Assembly: GCA_002869335.1 (NCBI GenBank)
Contig: PKTE01000070.1
Coordinates: forward strand, 1 to 38,242
DNA from: Salinivirgaceae bacterium
GTDB taxonomy: Bacteria; Bacteroidota; Bacteroidia; Bacteroidales; Salinivirgaceae
Direction of reading: 5' to 3'
Length of the DNA: 38,242 nt
In this document: positions 1 to 6,967 of the stretch, one piece after another
How the letters are laid out: the number at the start of each line of letters is the position of its first letter
Position numbering within the stretch: the stretch's first letter is position 1
Notes under the pieces: generated by a model
What the model was told of the DNA's origin: nothing
What the model saw: only the letters and a program-made list of their open reading frames with translations
Database searches by the model: none
Translations under genes and position numbers: made by a program

Positions 1-382
1 AAGGAACCGTTCCTAGATACACATCTTGCACAACAGTATCGAAATCTTCATGCTCAGGATCTGTACAATATAATTTCAATTTTGCCTTAAGGGGCACACT
101 ATATGTAAGACCTCTTTCGATACATTCATTAATGGTATATCTTGGTGGATCTACTTGGTAATCCAGGAACTCCAGAACAAAATTGTTTCTGGTGTCTGTT
201 ATAGGAAAGTTTTCTTCAAATACCCTACGTAAACCTTCTTTCTTTCTATGATCCAGGGTTGAATTTAATTGGAAGAATTCATAGAAAGATTTCAATTGAA
301 TTTCCAAAAAATCAGGATATTCCAATTGATTTTTAATAGAAGCAAACGATATCCGTCCGTTGATGTTTTGTGTTGAAGCCAT
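1..382 (-). CDS. rpoB: RNA polymerase beta subunit, N-terminal part (runs off window)
   Basis: Translating the minus strand from an ATG at 380-382 gives [18 protein letters not shown]..., followed by a frame open to the window edge (127 codons). The segment ([19 protein letters not shown], then [18 protein letters not shown]) is the start of the beta subunit protrusion domain as found in Bacteroidota RpoB. The product is the catalytic beta subunit of RNA polymerase. The gene is absent from the ORF track only because it has no stop inside the window. It follows rplL after about 100 nt, the usual rplJL-rpoBC arrangement, and that gap contains a hairpin that may act as an attenuator. Confidence 0.96.
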   Translation of the reverse strand, partial: MASTQNINGRISFASIKNQLEYPDFLEIQLKSFYEFFQLNSTLDHRKKEGLRRVFEENFPITDTRNNFVLEFLDYQVDPPRYTINECIERGLTYSVPLKAKLKLYCTDPEHEDFDTVVQDVYLGTVP

Positions 383-403
383 ACTCAAAGTTAAGATAAA
401 TTA

Positions 404-473
404 AACTGAATAAAAATAACACGAAAAAGGCCTAGAGTTCCTCTTAGAAACTCTAAACCTCATGAATTCAGTT
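404..473 (-). terminator. Nested hairpins in the rplL-rpoB gap (possible attenuator)
   Basis: The 104-nt gap between rplL and rpoB holds a 7-bp inverted repeat (TAGAGTT at 433-439, AACTCTA at 449-455). On the minus strand this is followed by GGCC and five Ts. An outer 8-bp repeat (AACTGAAT at 404-411, ATTCAGTT at 466-473) encloses it. Partial termination between ribosomal protein and polymerase genes is known from the E. coli rpoBC operon; a similar role here is inferred. Confidence 0.45.
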
Positions 474-486
474 ATTTAGGAGTAAA

Positions 487-861
487 TTATTTAATTTCAA
501 CTTCAGCTCCAGCTTCTTCTAATTTAGTTTTTAAACCGTCAGCTTCATCTTTAGATACTCCTTCTTTAATTGCTTTTGGTGCTTCATCAACAACAGCTTT
601 AGCCTCTTTAAGACCAAGACCTGTTAATTCTTTCACAAGCTTTACAACTTGCAGTTTTGCACCACCGGCTGCTTTAAGAATTACATCAAATTCAGTTTGC
701 TCCTCAGCTGCAGCACCTGCGTCTGCTGCTGGTCCAGCTACTACTGCAGCAGCTGCTGCTGGCTCAATTCCATGCTCTTCTTTAAGGATGTCAGCCAATT
801 CGTTTACCTCTTTTACAGTTAAGTTCACTAACTCGTCTGCAAGTTTTTTCAAATCTGCCAT
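487..861 (-). CDS. rplL: 50S ribosomal protein bL12 (L7/L12)
   Basis: The 124-aa length is normal for the family. An N-terminal dimerisation segment ([26 protein letters not shown]) leads into an Ala/Gly-rich hinge at about residues 35-52. The C-terminal factor-binding domain follows, with the hallmark [21 protein letters not shown]. The protein forms the flexible L7/L12 stalk that recruits and stimulates the translational GTPases, including the EF-Tu and the EF-G paralogue in this window. It lies 38 nt downstream of rplJ, whose product anchors L12 dimers, and ahead of rpoB. It is acidic, as expected. The identification is not in doubt. Confidence 0.98.
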   Translation of the reverse strand: MADLKKLADELVNLTVKEVNELADILKEEHGIEPAAAAAVVAGPAADAGAAAEEQTEFDVILKAAGGAKLQVVKLVKELTGLGLKEAKAVVDEAPKAIKEGVSKDEADGLKTKLEEAGAEVEIK

Positions 862-899
862 TTTCCTACAATTTTAATTTATTGTTGTTAATTTTTAAT

Positions 900-1415
900 C
901 TATTTGTTTGAAAGTGTCTCTAATACACCATGTATTTTACCTGCACCTGATTGAAGTGCTGAGATAACATTTTTAGCTGGTGATTGCAATAGCCCAACGA
1001 TATCTCCAATAAGTTCGTTTTTAGACTTGATACTTGCAAGAGTATCTAATTGTTCTTCACCTACATAAACAGTTTCCTCAACATATGCACCTTTAAGGAT
1101 AGGTAACTTACTCTTTTTCCGGAAATCTTTAATCATCTTTCCAGGGGCATTTCCTACCTGTGTAAACATCACAGAAGTATTGCCTTTCAGTAAATCATAA
1201 ACTTCGCTATAATCAGCTTCAGCCTTCTCCATAGCATTGCGTAAGAGTGTGTTTTTAGCTACAATTAATTGTATCTCACTCTTAAAGCATGCACGGCGAA
1301 GGTTTGATGTCTGTTCCGCATTCAACCCCTGAGTATCAGTCAAGTAAAAATGATCGTACTCATTGAGTTTTTCGGTAAGCGATTCAATGATTTTAGCTTT
1401 ATCTTCACGCTTCAT
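900..1415 (-). CDS. rplJ: 50S ribosomal protein uL10
   Basis: This 171-aa protein matches uL10, with MKREDKAKIIESLTEKL at the start and the FYLTDTQGLNAEQTSNLRRACF and NTLLRNAMEKA segments of the rRNA-binding domain. A C-terminal helix (ISALQSGAGKIHGVLETLSNK) is the L12 dimer binding site. It is the base of the L7/L12 stalk on 23S rRNA. Only 19 nt separate it from rplA upstream, so the separate leader seen before rplJ in E. coli (the L10 autoregulatory leader) has no room here. Any autogenous control must act inside the rplA end or elsewhere in the operon. Confidence 0.97.
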   Translation of the reverse strand: MKREDKAKIIESLTEKLNEYDHFYLTDTQGLNAEQTSNLRRACFKSEIQLIVAKNTLLRNAMEKAEADYSEVYDLLKGNTSVMFTQVGNAPGKMIKDFRKKSKLPILKGAYVEETVYVGEEQLDTLASIKSKNELIGDIVGLLQSPAKNVISALQSGAGKIHGVLETLSNK

Positions 1416-1434
1416 TGCTTAAATCTTTAATTCG

Positions 1435-2130
1435 TTATACATCAAATGACCGTGCATCTAGTTGAATTCCTTTACTCATTGTAGAGCTTAAGAATATACT
1501 ACGCACATATGTACCTTTGGCTGCAGCAGGACGCAATTTATGAATTGTGCTCATAAACTCGATTGCATTTTCTGCAATTTGCTCCGGACTAAATGAAACT
1601 TTACCAATAGAGGTATGAACGATTCCGTACTTATCTACTTTAAAGTCGATTTTACCTTGTTTCACCTCTTTAACGGCAGCACCAATATCCATTGTAACTG
1701 TTCCGCTTTTAGGGTTAGGCATTAAACCACGAGGTCCTAAAACTTTACCTAGAGGTCCTACTTTACCCATTACTGGAGGCATAGTAATAACGACGTCAAA
1801 ATCTGTCCATCCACCTTTGATCTTGTCAACGTATTCATCAAGTCCCACATAATCAGCACCGGCATCTTTAGCTTCTTGTTCTTTGTCAGGTGTACATAAA
1901 GCTAAAACGCGAACTTCTTTACCTGTACCATGAGGTAAGGTAACAACGCCGCGAACCATTTGGTTTGCTTTACGTGGATCAACACCTAACCGAATGTCCA
2001 TATCAACTGAGGCATCAAACTTAGTATTAGTAATTTCTTTTACTAAGCTTGCGGCTTCTTTTATTGGATATAGTTTTCCAGCTTCGATCTTCTCCTGTGC
2101 TATCTTTTGTTTCTTTGTCAGTTTAGCCAT
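1435..2130 (-). CDS. rplA: 50S ribosomal protein uL1
   Basis: The 231 aa are full length for uL1. The signature motif of domain II is visible ([32 protein letters not shown], quoted in part), and domain I contains [17 protein letters not shown]. The protein binds 23S rRNA at the L1 stalk near the E site and in many bacteria represses its own operon by binding the rplK-rplA mRNA. It sits 23 nt after rplK and 19 nt before rplJ on the minus strand, consistent with one transcript. Confidence 0.97.
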   Translation of the reverse strand: MAKLTKKQKIAQEKIEAGKLYPIKEAASLVKEITNTKFDASVDMDIRLGVDPRKANQMVRGVVTLPHGTGKEVRVLALCTPDKEQEAKDAGADYVGLDEYVDKIKGGWTDFDVVITMPPVMGKVGPLGKVLGPRGLMPNPKSGTVTMDIGAAVKEVKQGKIDFKVDKYGIVHTSIGKVSFSPEQIAENAIEFMSTIHKLRPAAAKGTYVRSIFLSSTMSKGIQLDARSFDV

Positions 2131-2153
2131 TGCTAATAAGATCTTTGATTGGT

Positions 2154-2591
2154 TTAAAATGGGGCATCACCTTTTACTGTAACACCCATGCTTCTGGCGG
2201 TCCCTGCAACCATTTTCATTGCAGATTCAATCGTAAAACAATTCAAGTCGGACATTTTCTCTTCTGCAATTGCTTTTACCTGGTCCCAGGTTACTGAAGC
2301 TACTTTTTGACGATTTGGTTCTGGTGAACCACTCTTCAATTTTGCAGCTTCTTTAAGCATTACCGGCACTGGTGGTTGCTTTACGATAAAATCGAAAGAC
2401 TTGTCACCATAAACGGTAATAATTACAGGCAATACTTTTCCGGCTTTGTTTTGAGTTCTAGCATTAAACTGCTTACAGAACTCCATAATGTTCACGCCTT
2501 TTGCACCAAGAGCAGGTCCTACAGGAGGTGAGGGATTTGCGGCCCCACCTTTGATTTGCAACTTAATAATTCCTGCAACTTCTTTTGCCAT
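2154..2591 (-). CDS. rplK: 50S ribosomal protein uL11
   Basis: The 145-aa product carries the uL11 N-terminal domain ([21 protein letters not shown], a proline-rich segment) and ends in the RNA-binding C-terminal domain with [10 protein letters not shown]. It binds the GTPase-associated centre of 23S rRNA and takes part in factor-dependent GTP hydrolysis and in stringent factor activation. It follows nusG after 19 nt. Length and sequence are typical. Confidence 0.97.
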   Translation of the reverse strand: MAKEVAGIIKLQIKGGAANPSPPVGPALGAKGVNIMEFCKQFNARTQNKAGKVLPVIITVYGDKSFDFIVKQPPVPVMLKEAAKLKSGSPEPNRQKVASVTWDQVKAIAEEKMSDLNCFTIESAMKMVAGTARSMGVTVKGDAPF

Positions 2592-2610
2592 AATTAATTA
2601 ATTCAAAATT

Positions 2611-3144
2611 TTACTCTTTTTCGACTTGTAAGAATCCCAATTCTAATGGGGTTCTTCGACCGAAAATTTTGACAGTAACATTTAATTTTCTTTTCTCTTC
2701 GTTAACTTTTTCGATAACTCCAGAAAATCCGTTAAATGGACCATCAATAACCTTCACAGTTTCACCTACGATATAGGGTACATTGATTTCTTCCTCTTTT
2801 TCGGAGATTTCATCAACTTTACCGAGAATTCGGTTCATCTCGTTTTGTCTAAGCGGAACTGGACTTCCCTCCTTTGATCCCAAGAAACCAATTACATTGG
2901 TCATATTCTTGATGATGTGTGGAGTTTCTCCCACGAGTATCGCTTCGATAAGGACGTAACCGGGAAAATAAGAACGCTCTTTCGAGATTTTCTTTCCATT
3001 TCTAATTTGGTAAACTTTTTCGGTAGGAATAAGTACCTGGAAGACATAATCTTTGAGTGAGCTTTTCATTTCACTCTCTAACAGCTCTTTAACTTTCTTT
3101 TCCTTTCCACTTACCGCGCGTACTACGTACCACTTTTTTTCCAT
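2611..3144 (-). CDS. nusG: Transcription termination/antitermination protein NusG
   Basis: The 177-aa protein has the NGN domain at residues 1-115 (WYVVRAVSGKEKKVKELLE, then YFPGYVLIEA). A C-terminal KOW domain starts near residue 120 (GETVKVIDGPFNGFSGVIEKV). NusG binds RNA polymerase and links it to Rho, NusE/S10 and the ribosome. It follows secE after 24 nt, the standard secE-nusG pair. No unusual insertion is seen. Confidence 0.97.
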   Translation of the reverse strand: MEKKWYVVRAVSGKEKKVKELLESEMKSSLKDYVFQVLIPTEKVYQIRNGKKISKERSYFPGYVLIEAILVGETPHIIKNMTNVIGFLGSKEGSPVPLRQNEMNRILGKVDEISEKEEEINVPYIVGETVKVIDGPFNGFSGVIEKVNEEKRKLNVTVKIFGRRTPLELGFLQVEKE

Positions 3145-3168
3145 CAGAACCTAATTTTCGCCTATCGT

Positions 3169-3363
3169 TTAGTAAAACATGCTGTAAATAATCTTCATCA
3201 CATTAGTGAATGAAGTGTCCATCAAATAAATGATGAGCGCTATGATTAAGGAAGCAACCATTACAACTACTGCACTGCTTTGAAGTTCCTTGAGAGTTGG
3301 CCAACTTACTTTATGAACCAACTCACTGTATACTTCTTTAAAATATGTACGAATCTTTCTCAT
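3169..3363 (-). CDS. secE: Preprotein translocase subunit SecE
   Basis: The protein is a 64-aa single-spanning form of SecE: MRKIRTYFKEVYSELVHKVSWPT followed by one hydrophobic helix (VVVMVASLIIALIIYLM). It is the essential gamma-like subunit of the SecYEG translocon. The ORF track starts at 3438, but those first 25 residues are a read-through of the tRNA-Trp gene. The ATG at 3361-3363 is therefore the start, giving the expected short form with the conserved KVSWP motif on the amphipathic helix. Confidence 0.95.
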   Translation of the reverse strand: MRKIRTYFKEVYSELVHKVSWPTLKELQSSAVVVMVASLIIALIIYLMDTSFTNVMKIIYSMFY

Positions 3364-3380
3364 ACTTTCTAAATAATTTG

Positions 3381-3453
3381 CACGGGAGGAGAGACTCGAA
3401 CTCCCGACACCTGGTTTTGGAGACCAGTGCTCTGCCAACTGAGCTACACCCGT
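3381..3453 (-). tRNA. tRNA-Trp (anticodon CCA)
   Basis: The minus strand folds as ACGGGTG, D arm GCTC...GAGC, anticodon stem CTGGT/ACCAG with loop CTCCAAA, T arm GGGAG-TTCGAGT-CTCTC and 3' acceptor CTCCCGT, with discriminator G. The anticodon is CCA. The 3' CCA is not encoded. The sixth acceptor pair reads U-U, a mismatch noted in the findings. The gene sits between tuf and secE, its usual place in Bacteroidota. Confidence 0.95.
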
Positions 3454-3458
3454 GTATA

Positions 3459-3486
3459 AAGTGTCTCCGTAAAAACGAAGACACTT
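3459..3486 (-). terminator. Hairpin between tuf and tRNA-Trp
   Basis: The outer 8-bp stem is AAGTGTCT (3459-3466) with AGACACTT (3479-3486). A single mismatch leads to an inner CGT/ACG stem with an AAAA loop (plus-strand reading). On the minus strand it lies directly after the tuf stop codon and is followed by TTTATA rather than a long T-run. It may be a leaky terminator or a processing signal that separates tuf mRNA from the tRNA. Confidence 0.5.
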
Positions 3487-3496
3487 GAATTATAAA

Positions 3497-4684
3497 TTAC
3501 TCAAGAATTTCAGTTACCTGACCTGCACCTACTGTACGTCCACCTTCGCGAATTGCGAAACGAAGACCTTGATCAATAGCAACAGGGTAAATCAATTCAA
3601 CAGTGATAGTTACGTTATCACCAGGCATTACCATTTCTGTTCCTTCAGGAAGGTTTACAGAACCAGTTACGTCAAGTGTACGTAAGTAAAACTGAGGACG
3701 ATAATTGTTGTGGAATGGAGTGTGACGTCCACCTTCTTCTTTTTTCAATACATAAACCTCAGCTTTAAATTTAGTATGAGGAGTAATTGTATTAGGGTGA
3801 GAAATCACCATACCACGTTTAATTTCGTTTTTGTCGATACCACGAAGTAGAAGACCAACGTTGTCACCAGCCTGACCTTCGTCAAGAATCTTACGGAACA
3901 TTTCAACACCAGTAATAACTGATTTTCTTCCTTCTGCTCCAAGACCCATAATTTGTACTTCTTCACCAGTTTTTACGATACCAGTTTCGATACGACCAGT
4001 TGCAACAGTACCACGACCTGTAATAGAGAATACATCTTCAACAGGCATTAGGAATGCTTTGTCAACGTCACGCTCTGGAAGTGGAATCCATGTATCAACA
4101 GCTTCCATTAGTTCCATAATATTTTCTTCCCACTCTGGTTCACCGTTAAGTCCACCAAGTGCAGAACCTTTAATTACAGGAGCATTTTCACCGTCAAATT
4201 CGTAGAAGTCTAATAACTCACGAACTTCCATTTCAACAAGTTCAAGAAGTTCTTCGTCTTCTACCATATCAACTTTATTCAAGAATACAACGATTTTAGG
4301 AACGTTTACCTGACGTGCAAGCAAGATGTGCTCACGAGTCTGAGGCATAGGACCATCAGTTGCAGCAACTACAATGATAGCACCGTCCATTTGAGCAGCA
4401 CCAGTAACCATATTCTTCACGTAATCCGCGTGACCAGGACAGTCAACGTGTGCATAGTGACGATTTGCAGTTGAATACTCTACGTGAGCAGAGTTAATAG
4501 TGATACCGCGTTCTTTTTCTTCAGGAGCGTTATCGATTGAATCGAAATCACGTTCTTCAGAAAAACCTTTTTTTGCTAATACTTTTGTAATGGCAGCAGT
4601 CAAGGTAGTTTTACCGTGGTCTACGTGCCCAATTGTTCCCACGTTTACGTGTGGTTTGGATCGATCAAATTGTTCTTTAGCCAT
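3497..4684 (-). CDS. tuf: Elongation factor Tu
   Basis: The 395-aa product is a full-length EF-Tu. The P-loop is GHVDHGKT, switch I contains ERGITI, switch II is DCPGHADY with the catalytic histidine present, and the G4 motif is NKVD. Domains II and III follow and end in [14 protein letters not shown]. It delivers aminoacyl-tRNA to the ribosome. It lies downstream of four tRNA genes and upstream of tRNA-Trp, a widespread Bacteroidota arrangement that places tuf in the same transcript as tRNAs. The intact DCPGH motif is a useful contrast to the EF-G paralogue at 6968. Confidence 0.98.
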   Translation of the reverse strand: MAKEQFDRSKPHVNVGTIGHVDHGKTTLTAAITKVLAKKGFSEERDFDSIDNAPEEKERGITINSAHVEYSTANRHYAHVDCPGHADYVKNMVTGAAQMDGAIIVVAATDGPMPQTREHILLARQVNVPKIVVFLNKVDMVEDEELLELVEMEVRELLDFYEFDGENAPVIKGSALGGLNGEPEWEENIMELMEAVDTWIPLPERDVDKAFLMPVEDVFSITGRGTVATGRIETGIVKTGEEVQIMGLGAEGRKSVITGVEMFRKILDEGQAGDNVGLLLRGIDKNEIKRGMVISHPNTITPHTKFKAEVYVLKKEEGGRHTPFHNNYRPQFYLRTLDVTGSVNLPEGTEMVMPGDNVTITVELIYPVAIDQGLRFAIREGGRTVGAGQVTEILE

Positions 4685-4747
4685 AACTTCTCAAATTATG
4701 ATATTTAACTTTCTATAATGTTTAATTCTTATAAACACAAAAATTCG

Positions 4748-4819
4748 AGCCAATGACGGGAATTGAACCCGTGACCTCTTCCTTACCAAGGAAGCGCTCT
4801 ACCCCTGAGCTACATCGGC
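4748..4819 (-). tRNA. tRNA-Thr (anticodon GGT)
   Basis: The minus strand gives acceptor GCCGATG/CATTGGC, D arm GCTC...GAGC, anticodon stem CTTCC/GGAAG with loop TTGGTAA, and T arm ACGGG-TTCAATT-CCCGT. All stems pair, with one G-U in the acceptor. The discriminator is T and no CCA is encoded. It lies upstream of tuf. Confidence 0.96.
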
Positions 4820-4828
4820 AAAAACTTG

Positions 4829-4901
4829 AGCGGGAGACGGGATTCAAACCCGCGGCCCTCAGCTTGGAAGGCTGATGCTCTATCAGCTGAGCTACTCCCG
4901 C
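4829..4901 (-). tRNA. tRNA-Gly (anticodon TCC)
   Basis: The acceptor is GCGGGAG/CTCCCGC, the D arm is GCTC...GAGC, and the anticodon stem TCAGC/GCTGA holds loop CTTCCAA. The T loop is TTTGAAT. All stems pair. The discriminator is T and the 3' CCA is not encoded. It is 9 nt upstream of tRNA-Thr(GGT). Confidence 0.96.
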
Positions 4902-4921
4902 TTATACACCGTAGCTTCAGT

Positions 4922-5028
4922 GAAGGTGAAAATCACCTTTCTTTAGCTTTGGCTTTACCTATTAAAACTAAGATGCAACTACACCTTAGTTTAGACTAGG
5001 AATCCGATTTCGCAAAAGCTACATCGGA
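4922..5028 (-). repeat. Three inverted repeats in the tRNA-Tyr/tRNA-Gly spacer
   Basis: The 132-nt spacer holds three dyads: AAGGTGA/TCACCTT with a 3-nt loop (4923-4939), AAACTAAG/CTTAGTTT with a 12-nt loop (4965-4992) and TCCGAT/ATCGGA with a 14-nt loop (5003-5028). The last one contains AGCTACATCGG, identical to 11 nt of the 5' acceptor/D region of both tRNA-Thr genes read antisense. It looks like the remains of a deleted tRNA-Thr copy. No coding sequence is seen. Confidence 0.55.
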
Positions 5029-5033
5029 CAGTG

Positions 5034-5116
5034 TGGGGAGAGAAGGATTCGAACCTCCGAAGGCGTACGCCAGCAGATTTACAGTCTGCCCCAGTTGGCC
5101 ACTTTGGTATCTCCCC
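5034..5116 (-). tRNA. tRNA-Tyr (anticodon GTA)
   Basis: This is a class II tRNA of 83 nt on the minus strand. The acceptor GGGGAGA pairs with TCTCCCC, the anticodon loop is CTGTAAA, and a long variable arm (TGGCGTACGCC region) is followed by the T arm GGAGG-TTCGAAT-CCTTC. The discriminator is A. The ORF-track peptides on both strands here are artefacts of the tRNA genes. Confidence 0.96.
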
Positions 5117-5153
5117 AGAAATTTACAGACATAAAAATACATCTGCAAACCTG

Positions 5154-5227
5154 AGCCGATGGAGGGATTCGAACCCACGACCTGCTGATTACAAATCAGC
5201 TGCTCTGACCAACTGAGCTACATCGGC
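5154..5227 (-). tRNA. tRNA-Thr (anticodon TGT)
   Basis: The acceptor is GCCGATG/CATCGGC, the anticodon stem GCTGA/TCAGC holds loop TTTGTAA, and the T arm is GTGGG-TTCGAAT-CCCTC. All stems pair. The discriminator is T and no CCA is encoded. It is the first tRNA of the cluster and has a good Bacteroidota promoter upstream. Confidence 0.96.
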
Positions 5228-5265
5228 GACTATTTAAAGAACCTATCTTCTTGTTTTCAGGGTTG

Positions 5266-5296
5266 CAAATGTATAATCTTATTTTCTACGTTGCAA
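5266..5296 (-). promoter_or_regulatory. Bacteroidota-type promoter of the tRNA-tuf operon
   Basis: On the minus strand TTG (5294-5296), 20 nt, then TACATTTG (5266-5273) fits TTG-N19-22-TAnnTTTG. The start would lie about 30 nt upstream of tRNA-Thr(TGT). The nonamer GTTGCAAAT occurs at both boxes on the plus strand. Confidence 0.65.
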
Positions 5297-5315
5297 ATAA
5301 AAAATCACTTTTTTT

Positions 5316-5615
5316 TTAATTTCCTCTAACTTTTTCTTTATGCTTTTTTATTTGTCTCCTTAAAGCCTCCACTGATTGGTCCGCTGCCTCTTCAAAAGTC
5401 TTGCATTGTTTCTTTGCAAATAGTTCATTCCCAGGTATACTGATCTTCATTTCCACTAACTTATTTTCTGTATTTTGGTTTTTATCTAATCGAAGGAAAA
5501 CTTCAGTCTCGATAATATTCTCAAACAGTTTTTCTAGTTTTGTCACTTTAGACTCAATAAACTGAATTAGTTTTTGGTCTGCATCGAATTTGATTGAATG
5601 AATTTTTAGATCCAT
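5316..5615 (-). CDS. hpf: Ribosome hibernation-promoting factor, short form (HPF/RaiA family)
   Basis: The 99-aa product matches the HPF/YfiA fold: a beta strand MDLKIHSIKFDA, helix LIQFIESKVTKLEKLF, then beta strands with EVFLRLDK and VEMKISIPG, and a last helix TFEEAADQSVEALRRQIKKHKEK with a basic end. It is a short form, without the long C-terminal dimerisation domain. HPF binds the 30S A/P-site region and inactivates ribosomes in stationary phase. It lies about 20 nt downstream of xerC on the minus strand and upstream of the tRNA cluster, a conserved neighbourhood that includes rpsU. Confidence 0.92.
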   Translation of the reverse strand: MDLKIHSIKFDADQKLIQFIESKVTKLEKLFENIIETEVFLRLDKNQNTENKLVEMKISIPGNELFAKKQCKTFEEAADQSVEALRRQIKKHKEKVRGN

Positions 5616-5635
5616 AATTACCTCCTATTTTATAG

Positions 5636-6511
5636 TTATGCCCTCGGATGGGCTTGATTGTATGCTTGCTGTAATTTTTTGAATGTATTGTGAGTATATA
5701 CTTCTGTGGCAGCAAGATTAGCATGTCCAAGCAATTCTTTGATTGCATTTAAATCTGCACCTGCATTTAACATCTGTGTTGCAAAAGTATGTCTCAATAC
5801 ATGAGGACTTCTTTTAGTTAGTGTGGCCATTTGGCTGATATACTTATTAACTATTCGATAGACTAGTTTGGGATAAATACGCTCTCCTTTAGTAGTAGTG
5901 AATAATGCTTCCTGATCAGAAATCACCAATTGATCTCTTTCAATTAAATATTGCTTGAGTTGATCAATCATCCAATCTATAATAGGTATACTTCTTACTT
6001 TATTTCTTTTACCAGTTACATTAATGACTCTTCTGGAAAAATCTATATCTCCAAGATTAATATCTATAAGTTCCTGACGACGTATGCCGGTTAAGTAAAA
6101 TAAATGGATGATGTTTTTATCACGAAGGCCTTCAAATGTATCATCAAACATGTCTGTCTGGAACATAAGATCAGTCTCTTGTGATTTCAAAAACTGAGGA
6201 AGACGTTTTTCCTTTTTAGGAAGGGTAACATAAATGGCAGGATTTTCACTTATTCTACCTTCTCTCATCTCAAAATTGTAAAATGCTTTTAAACTTGACA
6301 ATTTTCGATGAACTGAATTTGTACTGTTCTTTTTTTGCAATAAAAAAATAATCCACTGACGGATAACTTTAGTATTTATCCTCAATAGATTATCTATTTT
6401 ATTATTTTCACAGTACAAAACAAACTGTCTCAAATCAGTTTTGTAGGCTGTGATAGTATGTTTTGAAAGTTGTCTTTCAAAAGTAAGGTAATCAAAAAAT
6501 GCTTTTAGCAT
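5636..6511 (-). CDS. xerC: Tyrosine recombinase XerC/XerD type
   Basis: The 291-aa protein has an N-terminal SAM-like core-binding domain (residues 1-85) and a C-terminal catalytic domain. Catalytic residues are visible: R144 in TGIRRQEL, a lysine in the TGKRNK turn (about 168-171), H237 and R240 in HVLRHTF, H263 in LGHANL, and the nucleophile Y272 in TEVYTH. The size and completeness fit the chromosome dimer resolution recombinases rather than a phage integrase, and the housekeeping context supports this. Whether it is the XerC or the XerD orthologue cannot be settled from sequence inspection. It lies between rpsU and hpf with short gaps. Confidence 0.9.
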   Translation of the reverse strand: MLKAFFDYLTFERQLSKHTITAYKTDLRQFVLYCENNKIDNLLRINTKVIRQWIIFLLQKKNSTNSVHRKLSSLKAFYNFEMREGRISENPAIYVTLPKKEKRLPQFLKSQETDLMFQTDMFDDTFEGLRDKNIIHLFYLTGIRRQELIDINLGDIDFSRRVINVTGKRNKVRSIPIIDWMIDQLKQYLIERDQLVISDQEALFTTTKGERIYPKLVYRIVNKYISQMATLTKRSPHVLRHTFATQMLNAGADLNAIKELLGHANLAATEVYTHNTFKKLQQAYNQAHPRA

Positions 6512-6557
6512 ATAAACAGACAGTTTACATCAAATGTATAAAAATTTAACGTAAAAT

Positions 6558-6755
6558 CTATCCGTTTTGTTCCTCGTTTTGCATTTTTTGTTTGTAAACA
6601 GCTTTAATTTTTTGCTCACGCTTAAGCACTGATGGCTTATTAAACTGTTGACGTTTACGTAACTCTTTTACAACTCCGGTTTTCTCGAACTTACGCTTAA
6701 ATTTTTTAAGCGCTCTGTCAATATTCTCCCCTTCTTTTACAGGAATAATAATCAT
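6558..6755 (-). CDS. rpsU: 30S ribosomal protein bS21
   Basis: The 65-aa basic protein starts MIIIPVKEGENIDRALKKFKRKFEKTGVVKELRKRQQF (quoted in part), the classic bS21 sequence. It sits on the 30S platform near the 3' end of 16S rRNA. In Bacteroidota, bS21 together with bS18 and bS6 has been reported to sequester the anti-Shine-Dalgarno sequence, which agrees with the weak SD sites seen across this window. It is the first gene of the operon, and a consensus promoter lies 30-60 nt upstream. Confidence 0.96.
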   Translation of the reverse strand: MIIIPVKEGENIDRALKKFKRKFEKTGVVKELRKRQQFNKPSVLKREQKIKAVYKQKMQNEEQNG

Positions 6756-6787
6756 ATCTCTAAATATTTTTTTTGTTTTTCGGGCTG

Positions 6788-6817
6788 CAAATATATGAAG
6801 TAATTATTCTAAATCAA
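6788..6817 (-). promoter_or_regulatory. Bacteroidota-type promoter of rpsU-xerC-hpf
   Basis: On the minus strand TTG (6815-6817), 19 nt, then TATATTTG (6788-6795) is an exact match to TTG-N19-TAnnTTTG. The start would lie about 25 nt upstream of the rpsU ATG. The sequence after the -7 box, CAGCCCG, resembles CAACCCTG after the tRNA promoter. Confidence 0.7.
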
Positions 6818-6896
6818 AAAATATCCGATTAAATTTTACAAGAGAGAATAATTTATTAAACCCAAATTCTGATGTTTCAAAAAGCATTAATATTAA

Positions 6897-6926
6897 TTGG
6901 CTATTATTAAATAATTATTAATTTTG
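6897..6926 (+). promoter_or_regulatory. Bacteroidota-type promoter of the EF-G paralogue
   Basis: TTG (6897-6899), 19 nt, then TAATTTTG (6919-6926) matches the Bacteroidota consensus. The predicted start lies about 35 nt before the ATG at 6968. It is divergent from the rpsU promoter, about 100 nt away. Confidence 0.65.
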
Positions 6927-6967
6927 ACGTCCGACAATTTTATAACGAATCTATAAATTAGCATATT

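Noticed and set aside
3364-3438. N-terminal extension of SecE
   Set aside because: It reads through the tRNA-Trp gene.
4996-5216. ORFs on both strands across tRNA-Tyr and tRNA-Thr (for example the DSNPRPADYKSAALTN peptide)
   Set aside because: This is a well-known false translation of tRNA genes; both tRNAs fold fully here.
5636-6511. Possible mobile element integrase
   Set aside because: The recombinase is full length, sits in a conserved rpsU-hpf context, and no attachment repeats or cargo genes were seen near the tRNAs.
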